This document shows positions 43,989-55,090 of a stretch of DNA of 64,000 bases, piece after piece. The position numbers and the translations under genes are program-made. How positions within the stretch are numbered: the first letter of the stretch is position 1; every line of letters begins with the position of its first letter. The stretch lies in NCBI RefSeq assembly GCF_001422365.1, contig NZ_LMMT01000023.1:1-64000 (forward strand). Reading direction: 5' to 3'. The stretch is from Pseudorhodoferax sp. Leaf265 (GTDB taxonomy: Bacteria; Pseudomonadota; Gammaproteobacteria; Burkholderiales; Burkholderiaceae_C). The notes under the pieces are model-generated. The model had not been told where the DNA came from and ran no database searches. It worked only from the letters and a program-made list of their open reading frames with translations.

Positions 43989-44448
43989 GACATGGTTCTC
44001 CTCGTTGTGATGTTTTGTTGCGGCCAGCGGGCCGCATGCGAGCGCGCATTCTGCGCCTGCGCCATCGTCATTCCAAAGGATGCGCTGCTGCGGCGCCCCC
44101 CGTACGGTGAGCACCCTTCACAACGGGGCACGCCCATGCAATTGGCCATTCCGATGCCGACTCCGCCGCGTGCAGTGCAACGCCGCCTCTTCACAGAGTT
44201 CGAGAACGAAGGACACGCTGCCCGGTGGGTCTCGGGCCGGCGAATCCGCCTCCAGGACGCGCCATCGCGAGCGACTTGCAGGCAGCACTCTGCAAGGACG
44301 ACGACACCTCCATCTGCACGGTGGCGCCTCTGCTGCTCGATCCGCCGCCGCAGCATGCGCAGTGGTGCTGCCGGCGTACCAGTACCGCCCGCCACAACGC
44401 AACTCGCGGTGGCAACCGCCAGTTGCCGTTGTGCAAACCGCCTGCGGC
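43989..44448. other. Intergenic region between NCS2 permease and DUF4148 genes; no gene recognised
   Basis: This 460-bp stretch holds the permease promoter on its left side. A plus-strand frame from an ATG near 44136 is open, but its residues resemble no family and become Arg/Cys-rich, as random GC-rich frames do. No palindrome of note was seen. Confidence 0.45.
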
Positions 44449-44724
44449 TCAGCGCGCAGCCAGGTTCTGCTGCTCGGCCAGCAGCCGGGGCTGCGGTGCG
44501 GTGATGGCGCCGGTGTCGGCGCCTTCCCCGTTCGGCGGCATCGCGCCTTCGCGCTGCGCCTGCTCCAGCTGGGCGGTCACCTCGGCCCGCGTGAGCGTGC
44601 TGGGCGCGCTCGTGCTGGGCGGGATGTAGCCCACCTCGCCGGACGCGTGCACGTCGGCAAGGCTGGGCATGGCGACAAAGGTGGCGGCGGCCATCCAGGA
44701 CGACGCGATCAGTCGGGTGTTCAT
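44449..44724 (-). CDS. DUF4148 family exported small protein
   Basis: A 91-aa protein with a signal peptide (MNTRLIASSWMAAATFVAMPSLA) followed by the DUF4148 core, STLTRAEVTAQLEQAQREGAMPP. This family is typical of Burkholderiales and has no known function. GAGGA lies about 8 nt before the ATG. It lies 160 bp after the universal stress gene and may have its own promoter. Confidence 0.75.
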   Translation of the reverse strand: MNTRLIASSWMAAATFVAMPSLADVHASGEVGYIPPSTSAPSTLTRAEVTAQLEQAQREGAMPPNGEGADTGAITAPQPRLLAEQQNLAAR

Positions 44725-44884
44725 GGTTCGGTCCTCGCAATAAGGGTTGCAGCTCATCCAACGCCGCAGACCCCATGCCCGCGGCGTGCTCGATGGGGTT
44801 CCCGGGTATGCGCACCGCACCGATGGCTGCATTGTTCAGTTCGCGCGACCGACCAACATCCTCACTTCGAACGAGCCCGAGCGC

Positions 44885-45771
44885 TCAGCCGACTGCAGGC
44901 CGCGGCGGCACCACGAGCACGTCGCTTTCGGCAAGTTCCAGCACGCGCTCGGCCACGCTGCCCAGCAGCAGGCCCGTGAGGCCGGAGCGGCGCTGCGTGC
45001 CCAGCACCACGAGTTCGCCCAGGTGCTCCGCACCATGCTCGCGCAGCAGCAGACCAGGGTCGCCGTAGGCCAGGCGCAGCGTGGTGCGCGCGCGCACGGC
45101 GGCCGGCAGCGGCGTGGCGTCCAGGAACAGCCGCGCCTGCTCCTCGGCCACGGCGCGGCCGGCCTGGCGTGCCTGCTCCACGTCCATGCCGGCCAGCAGC
45201 GGGTACGGGTTGCCGAAGGCATGGAACAGCGTGAAGCTGGCCTGCGGGAACAGCGCCACGGCCGTCTGCAGCGCATGGCGCGCATGCTCGGAGAAATCGC
45301 TGGTGACCAGCACCTGGGTGTAGGCGGCCCGCGCGCGCTCGCGCACCACCAGCAGCGGCACTGGTGCGCGCCGTGCCAGCGCCTCCACGGTGGAGCCCAG
45401 CAGCACGCGCGCGAGCGCCTCGTGGCGCGCCACCCCCGTCACGATCAGGCCGCAGCGCTCGGCCTGGGCCACGGCCAGCACGGTGCTCGTCAACTCGCCC
45501 TGCTCCACGCGCACGATGGGCGGCACGCTCGCGTCGGCCAGGTCGGCGCGCAGCCGGCGTTCGGCCTGGCGGCGCGCCGCACGCTGCGCCACGGCGTCGG
45601 ACGACAGCGCCAGCACCGGGTGCGAGACCAGTCCGGCACCGCCGGGCACCACGGTCAGCGCCACCAGGGGCACGCGCCACGCGCGCGCCAGCAGCAGCGC
45701 GCGGTCGAGTGCGCGGTCGCTGCGCGGGCCCAGGTCGGTGGCCAGCAGCACGCTCTGGCGCATGGCTTCGG

Positions 45772-45775
<4 letters not shown>
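44885..45775 (-). CDS. Tandem universal stress protein (two UspA domains)
   Basis: A 296-aa cytoplasmic protein with two Usp domains (about 5-147 and 150-293). Usp proteins support survival under starvation and low oxygen. The ATP motif G-x2-G-x9-G-S/T appears in both halves as G-x2-R-x9-G-S (GVARHEALARVLLGS and GTQRRSGLTGLLLGS), so ATP binding may be altered. The ATG overlaps the stop of the P-type ATPase gene as ATGA, so the two are made together. Confidence 0.9.
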
Positions 45776-48501
<2,726 letters not shown>

Positions 48502-48586
48502 GCCCGCAATACAACATAGCCGGCCCGCATTCGAGGCCAATAGAACGCTGGCGCCACCGGGTATTCGGCCCTTGATCGCCCGCTGC

Positions 48587-48600
48587 TTGATGTGCATCAA
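48587..48600 (-). promoter_or_regulatory. Perfect FNR/Anr box controlling the P-type ATPase-Usp operon
   Basis: TTGATGTGCATCAA matches the FNR/Anr consensus TTGAT-N4-ATCAA at all ten fixed bases. With the site at -41.5 on the minus strand, transcription would start near 48552, and a GAATAC -10-like hexamer (48566-48561) fits. On the plus strand the same spacing would start inside the DMT gene, so the ATPase-Usp operon is the better target. Confidence 0.75.
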
Positions 48601-48627
48601 CCGCCGGCCGCTTCCGAAGGCCCGGCC

Positions 48628-49503
48628 ATGAGCTGGCTCAGCCTGTCCATGGTGGTGCTTGCGGCGCTGATCCACGCCACCTGGAACCTGCTGGCCAAGC
48701 GCGCCGCCCATGCCGGCACGGCCTTCGTGGCCGCCAGCACGCTGGTGGCCTGCACGGCCTATGCGCCCTGGGTGGTGTGGGAGCTGACGCACGGCGGCAT
48801 GCCGGTCAACGGCCCCGTGCTGGCCTGCATCGTCGCCAGCGGCCTGCTGCACCTGGTCTACAGCATGTGTTTGCAACAGGGCTACCGCGTGGCGGATCTG
48901 TCGGTGGTCTATCCGGTGGCGCGCGGCACCGGGCCGCTGCTGTCCTCCATCGGTGCCTTCGTGCTGCTGGGCGAGGCACCCTCGGCGCACGGGCTGCTGG
49001 GTCTGGTGGCCATCGTGCTGGGCATCGGCCTGATCTGCACCGATGGCCGGCTGGCCATGTTCCGCCAGCCCAGCGCGCTGGCCGGCGTGCGCTGGGGCGG
49101 CGCCACGGGCGCGCTGATCGCGGGCTACACCGTGGTCGATGCCTACGGCGTCAAGGTGCTGGGCGTGGGGCCGGTGGTGCTGGACTGGTGCTCCAACCTG
49201 GTTCGGCTGTGCATGCTGGCGCCCTGGATGCTGCGCAACCGCGCCGCCGCGCTGGCCGCCATGCGCGGGCACTGGGGGCTGGCCGTGGCCGTAGGCCTGC
49301 TCTCGCCGCTCTCCTACATCCTGGTGCTGGCCGCGCTCGGGATGGGGGCGCCGCTCAGCGTGGTCGCGCCCACGCGCGAAATGTCGATGATGGTGGGCGC
49401 GCTGTTCGGCCTGCTGGTACTGCGCGAGCGCGTCGGCCCGGGCCGCGCCGCGGGCTGCGTGCTGGTGGTGGTGGGCGTGGTGCTGCTCAGCGGGGTCCGC
49501 TGA
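48628..49503 (+). CDS. EamA-family DMT transporter
   Basis: A 291-aa, ten-helix permease made of two EamA repeats (LIHATWNLLAKRAAHAG in the first, VAPTREMSMMVGALFGLLVLRERVG in the second). Members export metabolites or amino acids; the substrate is unknown. MSWLSLSMVV at 48628 is chosen over an upstream ATG at 48592, which would overlap the FNR box. Its last 17 bp overlap the convergent lipase gene. Confidence 0.83.
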   Translation: MSWLSLSMVVLAALIHATWNLLAKRAAHAGTAFVAASTLVACTAYAPWVVWELTHGGMPVNGPVLACIVASGLLHLVYSMCLQQGYRVADLSVVYPVARGTGPLLSSIGAFVLLGEAPSAHGLLGLVAIVLGIGLICTDGRLAMFRQPSALAGVRWGGATGALIAGYTVVDAYGVKVLGVGPVVLDWCSNLVRLCMLAPWMLRNRAAALAAMRGHWGLAVAVGLLSPLSYILVLAALGMGAPLSVVAPTREMSMMVGALFGLLVLRERVGPGRAAGCVLVVVGVVLLSGVR

Positions 49504-51337
49504 GCGACTCGCGCAGGATGCGCCGGATCTCCAGGATCGCCAGCGGGTGCTCCTGTACGCTGTGCTCGGACGGCAGCACGCGCTCGGAGGCCGCGCCCGC
49601 CAGGTGCGCGCTGGCATAGGGCACGATGCCGTCGCTCGCGTCAAGCCACGGCAGCGCCATGTCGGCCTGGCCGATGATGGAGTGGTAGCGCACGTGCGGG
49701 CCGATCGGCAGTTCGGCGGCGGCCTGCACGAAGGGATCGGTGTCGCGCAGGTTGTCGATGCTGTTGGGGATGCGCTGCGGCCCCGGCTCCTTGCCGTCGG
49801 GGCCTGGGCGGCCGAACAGGCCCGTCACGTCGCCGATCTGCTCCAGCATGGCCAGCGGCAAGGTCACGAAGTTGGCGATGCGGCGCGCCAGCCGGCTGCC
49901 CGCGAACGGCGTGCCACGGTGCGGCGCGGCGATGAAGATGGCCTCGCTGACCTGCGGCAAGGGCGCGAAGGAGAGGAACGGCGCCAGCCGCTCGTGTGTC
50001 TCCGGCGCCGCCGGGTCCGCCGGCAACAGGGACCACAGCCGCTCGCCCGCCGACGACACCAGCAGCCGCGCCAGCACGCCGCCCATGCTGTGGCCCACCA
50101 GCACCATGTTCTGCGAGGCCACCGCCTGGCCGCCCGGGTCGAAGTGCGCCAGCGTCTGCAGCAGCGCCTCGCGGATGGCCTTCTGGTTCAGCGCCAGCGG
50201 CGCATTGCTCGGGTAGTAGACCTGCCAGATCTGGTAGTTCTGGCGCAGCAGTTCGTCGCCCAGCACCTCGTTGGCCACGTTGATCCAGGCCTCCGGGCTG
50301 CTGGCCAGGCCGTGCAGCATGACGATGGTGCGGCGCTTGGGGTCGTAGGGCTGCATGAGCTCGATGCGCGGGCGCACGATGCCGTCGGACAGGCCGAACA
50401 GCGTGCGCAGCGACTGCGTGGCGAAGCCCGCGCGCGCCAGCCACAGGCCGTAGCCGGCCGTGAAGTTGGCGGCCAGCGGCACGCGCTCGCCGGCCAGCGG
50501 CGCCTGCGCGCTGCGGTAGGGGTCGTACAGCATCAGCTGCACGGCGCGCCCGGTCAGCACGCCCGCCAGCGTGCTGCCCTCGAAGCGCAACAGGGCCGTG
50601 ATCGCCGGAAAGCGCGTGGTGTCGAAGGGCCGGGCCGGGTCGGCATCGGCGGGCGGCGGCAGCACGGCCACGAGTTCGGCGCCGAAACCGTCGCGCCGGT
50701 AGCTGTTGCGCAGGCCCGTGAAACGCAGCGAGGACGCCGGCAGCAGTTCGTCGGGCATGGGCGAATCCGGCGGCAGCGCCAGGTCGTCGGCATGGCTGGC
50801 TACGCGCCAGCCGCCCACGGCCAGCGTCTCGCCGCGCTGCGCGGCCGGCGTGGCGCTGTAGACCTTGAACAGCCGCGTCACGGTCTGCTGCACGGCGTAG
50901 TTGTAATAGTCGCGCACCTGGGTCTGGCGGTCCTCGAAGGCCCGCTCGCCCGGCTTGCGCGCCGTGAAGAACAGGTAGGCGTAGGCGTGGCGGGCGGTCT
51001 CCAGCCAGGCGTCGAGCACGACCTCGTCGGCGGCCAGGGCCTTGTCGGCCGCCAGGGCGTTCTCCAGCCACAGTTCGGCCAGGGCCGACAGGCGCTGCTC
51101 CTCGCTGATGCCGCCCGAGATGCCCAGCGCCCCGCGGCAGGCCACGGGCCGCTCGCGGCAATCGGTGATGCCGACCACGCGCAGCACATCCTGCGCGCTC
51201 TCGCTGAGCCGGCCCGTGGTCAGCACGTCGCCGCGGCGCTCGGCCAGGTACTTGGCTGGCGAGATCGAGGTGACGGTCACGCCGGCGCAGCCGGTCAGCA
51301 GCACCAGGGCCAGCAAGGCGGCCAGCCGCCGGATCAT
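49487..51337 (-). CDS. Lipoprotein alpha/beta hydrolase (lipase-like)
   Basis: A 616-aa predicted lipoprotein (lipobox LLTGCA). Residues 1-310 are an unrecognised N-terminal region. The C-terminal half is an alpha/beta hydrolase: oxyanion motif MLHGLASSPEAW, nucleophile elbow VGHSMGG, then AAPHRGTPFAGS. It resembles envelope lipases/esterases. Its ATG overlaps the DUF4105 stop by ATGA. It is the last gene of the tetR-DUF4105-lipase operon and overlaps the DMT gene tail-to-tail by 17 bp. Confidence 0.85.
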   Translation of the reverse strand: MIRRLAALLALVLLTGCAGVTVTSISPAKYLAERRGDVLTTGRLSESAQDVLRVVGITDCRERPVACRGALGISGGISEEQRLSALAELWLENALAADKALAADEVVLDAWLETARHAYAYLFFTARKPGERAFEDRQTQVRDYYNYAVQQTVTRLFKVYSATPAAQRGETLAVGGWRVASHADDLALPPDSPMPDELLPASSLRFTGLRNSYRRDGFGAELVAVLPPPADADPARPFDTTRFPAITALLRFEGSTLAGVLTGRAVQLMLYDPYRSAQAPLAGERVPLAANFTAGYGLWLARAGFATQSLRTLFGLSDGIVRPRIELMQPYDPKRRTIVMLHGLASSPEAWINVANEVLGDELLRQNYQIWQVYYPSNAPLALNQKAIREALLQTLAHFDPGGQAVASQNMVLVGHSMGGVLARLLVSSAGERLWSLLPADPAAPETHERLAPFLSFAPLPQVSEAIFIAAPHRGTPFAGSRLARRIANFVTLPLAMLEQIGDVTGLFGRPGPDGKEPGPQRIPNSIDNLRDTDPFVQAAAELPIGPHVRYHSIIGQADMALPWLDASDGIVPYASAHLAGAASERVLPSEHSVQEHPLAILEIRRILRESLSGPR

Positions 51338-52335
51338 GGTGTGGCCTCCATGCCCGGCACGCCGCGCCGGATCGCTTGCGAGAACTGCGGGTCGGCATCG
51401 GCCGCCTGGGCGCGTTCGGTGATGCGGCCGGCGCTGCGCAGCTGCTCCACCGAGTGGCCCGGTGCCAGGCCGCCCACGCCGTGCAGGTACTCGGGCAGGT
51501 AGCCCGAGGCCAGCAGCCGCCAGTCCAGCGGCAGGCCACCGACGATGCGGCGCGCCATCTCGTAGACGATGGTGGTGCAGTTGGCCGTCAGCGTGTCGTA
51601 GAAGCGCGGCTGGCGCGCCAGCGCCTCGGCCTCGGCCAGGTAGGCCAGGAACAGCGCGCGCTGCGCGGCCGGTGCCAGCTGCACGCGGTACAGGTAGGCG
51701 TCCTCGCCACGCACGTTGGTGCGCACGCGCAGGATGTCACGCTCGTCGGCCGCCACCAGGCTCAGCTCGTACTGCTTGAAGAAGCCGGCGATGGCCGAGA
51801 AGGATTCGCCGCGCTCCTTGCGGATCTCGATCGAGAAGGCGAGCTGCTGCACACCCCCCTGGCCATCGTCGAAGCCGAACGAGACCAGCGTGTGCGCGAT
51901 GGCCGGCCCCATCCAGTACGACAGCGCCATGTCCACCGTGCGCAGCCGGTCCAGGTCAAGGCGCCGGGTCTCCCAGCGCTGGGTGTAGTCGGTGTCGCTG
52001 CGCCAGTCGAAGTTGCGCACGTTGGACAGCGTCACCACGCTGCCGTCGGTCCGGGCCTGCAGATGCCGGGCCACGTCGTCGGCCCAGACGCGCGAATCCG
52101 ACGGCGCGATGCGCACCCACCAGCCCAGCAGCAGCACGAAGGCCACGCCGTAGACCAGCACCGGCCGCGCCGGGCCCTCGCGCCACAGCAGGACCATGGC
52201 CGCCAGCGCCAGCAGCGCCCAGCCGGCCGCGACCACACCGGCTCCGGCCGCCGGCAGCGGCAGGCGGAAGTACAGCGCCGGTACCGCCCACAGGCTGGAC
52301 AGCAGCAGCACCAGCGACCAGGCCGCGCGGCCCAT
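51334..52335 (-). CDS. DUF4105 domain membrane protein
   Basis: A 333-aa protein with three hydrophobic segments in the first 75 residues and then a periplasmic DUF4105 domain: VRNFDWRSDTDYTQRWETR, SFSIEIRKERGESFS and FYDTLTANCTTIVYEMARR, with conserved His and Cys. The domain has a papain-like look, but its activity is unknown. It overlaps tetR by 1 nt (TGATG) and the lipase gene by 4 nt. Confidence 0.85.
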   Translation of the reverse strand: MGRAAWSLVLLLSSLWAVPALYFRLPLPAAGAGVVAAGWALLALAAMVLLWREGPARPVLVYGVAFVLLLGWWVRIAPSDSRVWADDVARHLQARTDGSVVTLSNVRNFDWRSDTDYTQRWETRRLDLDRLRTVDMALSYWMGPAIAHTLVSFGFDDGQGGVQQLAFSIEIRKERGESFSAIAGFFKQYELSLVAADERDILRVRTNVRGEDAYLYRVQLAPAAQRALFLAYLAEAEALARQPRFYDTLTANCTTIVYEMARRIVGGLPLDWRLLASGYLPEYLHGVGGLAPGHSVEQLRSAGRITERAQAADADPQFSQAIRRGVPGMEATP

Positions 52336-52982
52336 CAGGGCTCCAGCAGTTCGCGCAGCATCGCGATGTGGGCCTTGCGCTGGCGCTCCATGGCCGTGGC
52401 ATCCAGCGTGCCCTGCACCAGCAGCTCCAGCATGGTGTGCACGCCCGGCGACAGCACCAGCCGCGGCTCGCGCAGCAGCACACCACGGCGCAGGTGGCCC
52501 TGCGCTGCACCGCGCTGGAGCAGTTGCTGGATGTCGGCCAGATAGGGTTCCACGACCATTTCGCGCCACTGGCCCACGAGCTGCTGCGCACGCGCCCCGT
52601 CGGCCAGCATCAGCCGCAGCGTCAGTGCGGTGGCCGGGTCGCCGAAGGAGTCGTACATGGGCGCGACGACCTGGCGCACCAGCACGTCCACCGTCACGGC
52701 GGTGTCCGGATGCAGCGGTGGCCGGTTGGCGTGCAGCGGCAGCATCAGCCGCGTGAGCAGCGCGCCGAAGATCTCCTCCTTGCTCGTGAAATGCGTGTAG
52801 ACGCCGCCCTTGGACAGCCCGGCGGCGGCTGCGACATCGTCGATCCGCGCCGCCGCGAAGCCCTTGTCGGAGAACACGCGCAGCGCCGCATCCAGGATCT
52901 GGGTCACGCGCACGATCGCCGGAAGGCGCTGGCGTGCCGGGCGTTCCGGGGTCGGCTGGTCGGCGAGCAATTCGGGCGTCAT
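52335..52982 (-). CDS. TetR-family transcriptional regulator
   Basis: A 215-aa repressor. The N-terminal helix-turn-helix (about 25-72) reads ILDAALRVFSDKGFAAARIDDVAAAAGLSKGGVYTHFTSKEEIF. The ligand domain is not assignable. It leads an operon with the DUF4105 and lipase genes and is divergent from phaC; a perfect TetR-type palindrome lies in the shared 183-bp region. Confidence 0.92.
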   Translation of the reverse strand: MTPELLADQPTPERPARQRLPAIVRVTQILDAALRVFSDKGFAAARIDDVAAAAGLSKGGVYTHFTSKEEIFGALLTRLMLPLHANRPPLHPDTAVTVDVLVRQVVAPMYDSFGDPATALTLRLMLADGARAQQLVGQWREMVVEPYLADIQQLLQRGAAQGHLRRGVLLREPRLVLSPGVHTMLELLVQGTLDATAMERQRKAHIAMLRELLEP

Positions 52983-53063
52983 CGCGGGTACGGAATGGGT
53001 GGCGCAGGGCCGGCCACCGTCATTCTGCGGTCGTGGTGGTGCGCATTATCGCCGTGCACAAAA

Positions 53064-53077
53064 ACCGACTGGTCGGT
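53064..53077. promoter_or_regulatory. TetR-type operator palindrome
   Basis: ACCGACTGGTCGGT is a perfect inverted repeat (6-bp arms, 2-bp centre) of the form bound by many TetR repressors. It lies between divergent tetR and phaC, 82 bp from the tetR start and 16 bp from the FNR-type box. Autoregulation of tetR is likely, and an effect on phaC is possible. Confidence 0.7.
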
Positions 53078-53092
53078 CGCTAACAGCCGCTC

Positions 53093-53134
53093 TTGACCTG
53101 GATCAAACGGCTGGCCGCCATCCCTCGGTAGATT
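53093..53134 (+). promoter_or_regulatory. FNR/Anr-type class II promoter of the phaC-fabI-export operon
   Basis: TTGACCTGGATCAA (53093-53106) matches the FNR/Anr consensus at nine of ten fixed bases. Twenty-two bases on is TAGATT (53129-53134), a good -10. With a start near 53141 the box is centred at -41.5, the standard spacing for FNR activation. phaC begins about 25 bases downstream. Confidence 0.72.
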
Positions 53135-53165
53135 CCGGACAGCCCTGCAATCCATCCATCCCGCC

Positions 53166-54896
53166 ATGCCACACACGCCATCGCCGACCGAGCATCTCGA
53201 CCAACTCGTGCGTGCGGCGCTGGCACGTGCGACCGGCTCGCTGTCGCCTGCCGCTGCACTGCTGGCCTGGCAGGACTGGAGCGCGCACCTGGCCGTCTCG
53301 CCCGGACGGCAGATCGCCCTGGCGCAGCTGGCCGGTACCCAGGCCGCCGCACTCGCGCACTACCTGCGCGACTGCCTGCTGGCCGGCCCCGGCGATGCCC
53401 GCGAGCTGGTGCTGCCGCCGGCACAGGACCGCCGTTTCGCGGCGGCCGCCTGGAAGACCTGGCCGTTCAACCTGCTGCAGCAGTCCTTCCTGCTGACGCA
53501 GCAGTGGTGGGACGCCGCCACCCACGGCATCGCCGGCGTGGAGCCGCACCACGAGAAGATGGTGGCCTTCTGGGCGCGGCAGTGGCTGGACGCCTTCTCC
53601 CCCGGCAACCAACTGGCGACCAATCCGCTGGTGCTGCAGCGCACCGCCGCCGAGGCCGGTGCCAACCTGGTGCGCGGCGCCGAATACCTGGCAGCCGACC
53701 TGCTCGCCCTGGCCAGCGGCCGGCCCCCCGCGCCCGGGGGCTTCACGGTCGGCCAGGACCTGGCCACCACGCCTGGCCAAGTGGTGCTGCGCAACCGCGT
53801 GATGGAGCTGATCCAGTACCGCCCCGCCACCGCCTGCGTGCATCCCGAGCCGGTGCTGATCGTGCCGGCCTGGATCATGAAGTACTACATCCTGGATCTG
53901 TCGCCGCACAACTCGCTCATCAAGCATCTGGTCGACCAGGGCCACACCGTGTTCTGCATCTCCTGGAAAAACCCCGGTGCGGCCGAGCGCGACCTGGGCA
54001 TGGACGACTACCTGGCCGAGGGCTTCCATGCCGCGCTCGATGCCGTGGGCACCATCGTGCCGCGTCGGCGCGTGCACGCCACCGGCTACTGCCTGGGCGG
54101 CACGCTGCTGGCCATCGCGGCCGCGGCGATGGCGCGCGACGGCGATGCGCGGCTGGCCTCGGTCTCGCTGTTCGCCGCACAGACCGATTTCAGCGAGCCC
54201 GGCGAGCTGGGCCTGTTCATCGACGAGAGCCAGGTCAGCCTGTTGGAAGCGCAGATGGCCGAGACCGGCTACCTGCGGGCCAGCCAGATGGCCGGGGCCT
54301 TCCAGATGCTGCGCTCGTACGACCTGCTGTGGTCGCGCCTGGTCAGCAACTACCTGCTCGGCAACCGCTCCGCCACGAGCGACCTGATGGCGTGGAACGC
54401 CGACGCCACGCGCATGCCCGCCCGCATGCACGCGCAGTACCTGCGCCGCCTGTTCCTGGACGACGACCTCAGCGAAGGCCGCTATCCCGTGGCCGGCCGG
54501 CCGGTGTCGCTGGGCGACCTGGCCTTGCCGATCTTCATGGTCGGCACCACCACCGACCATGTCGCGCCCTGGCGCTCGGTGCACAAGCTGCACTTCCTGA
54601 GTCCGGCGGAGATCACCTTCGCACTGACCAGCGGCGGCCACAACGCCGGCATCGTCAACCCGCCCGGGCCGGATTCGCACCGCAGCTACCAGATCCTGAA
54701 GCGGCCGGCCGGCGGCACGTACCTTGCCCCGGCCGACTGGCAGGCCGTCGCCCCCACGGTGCAGGGCTCGTGGTGGCCGGCCTGGCAGCAGTGGCTGGCC
54801 GCGCACTCGGGCGCACCGGTCCAACCGCCGCGGCTCGGCGCCACCGGTTACCCGCCGCTGGCCGATGCCCCCGGCACCTACGTCCTGGAGAAATGA
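53166..54896 (+). CDS. phaC: Class I poly(3-hydroxyalkanoate) synthase
   Basis: A 576-aa cytoplasmic enzyme that polymerises 3-hydroxyacyl-CoA into PHA granules. The catalytic triad is visible: C309 in GYCLGG, D464 in TTDHVAPW and H492 in GGHNAGIVNPP. The N-terminal PhaC_N domain has FNLLQQSFLLTQQWWDAATHGIAG. The length fits class I. No phaA, phaB or phasin gene is adjacent, so this may be a secondary synthase used under stress. It follows an FNR-type promoter and is divergent from tetR. Confidence 0.92.
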   Translation: MPHTPSPTEHLDQLVRAALARATGSLSPAAALLAWQDWSAHLAVSPGRQIALAQLAGTQAAALAHYLRDCLLAGPGDARELVLPPAQDRRFAAAAWKTWPFNLLQQSFLLTQQWWDAATHGIAGVEPHHEKMVAFWARQWLDAFSPGNQLATNPLVLQRTAAEAGANLVRGAEYLAADLLALASGRPPAPGGFTVGQDLATTPGQVVLRNRVMELIQYRPATACVHPEPVLIVPAWIMKYYILDLSPHNSLIKHLVDQGHTVFCISWKNPGAAERDLGMDDYLAEGFHAALDAVGTIVPRRRVHATGYCLGGTLLAIAAAAMARDGDARLASVSLFAAQTDFSEPGELGLFIDESQVSLLEAQMAETGYLRASQMAGAFQMLRSYDLLWSRLVSNYLLGNRSATSDLMAWNADATRMPARMHAQYLRRLFLDDDLSEGRYPVAGRPVSLGDLALPIFMVGTTTDHVAPWRSVHKLHFLSPAEITFALTSGGHNAGIVNPPGPDSHRSYQILKRPAGGTYLAPADWQAVAPTVQGSWWPAWQQWLAAHSGAPVQPPRLGATGYPPLADAPGTYVLEK

Positions 54897-54915
54897 AATG
54901 AGGCCACCCCCGTTT

Positions 54916-55004
54916 GGATTTCTCACTGCGTGTAGAAATCCCATCCCCCCTCCAGGGGGCGCCGCCAGCGCCCGGGCAGAGCCCGTTGCGCGGCGTCTGC
55001 TGGC
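54916..55004 (+). repeat. Structured intergenic element between phaC and fabI
   Basis: Three inverted repeats are packed in 90 bp: GGATTTCT (54916-54923) with AGAAATCC (54934-54941), CCCCC (54946-54950) with GGGGG (54955-54959), and GCCAGC (54964-54969) with GCTGGC (54999-55004). There is no T-tract. It looks like a REP-type intergenic repeat or an mRNA processing/stabilising element rather than a terminator. The remaining bases up to fabI hold nothing recognisable. Confidence 0.5.
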
Positions 55005-55090
55005 ATGGTCTGCTCCGCGGCCACTCGACCCGCTGCTTGCGAGCCGGTCTCGTGCCCTGCGGCTGACGCGCCGCGCCGTGGAAAACTGAG

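Noticed and set aside
44136-44448. Plus-strand frame beginning with an ATG near 44136
   Set aside because: The product turns Arg/Cys-rich, as expected for a random frame in GC-rich DNA, with no ribosome-binding site.
48592-48628. Upstream ATG at 48592 as the start of the DMT transporter
   Set aside because: It falls inside the FNR box, and the added residues (QPPAASEGPA) are not part of the family; MSWLSLSMVV is the natural first helix.
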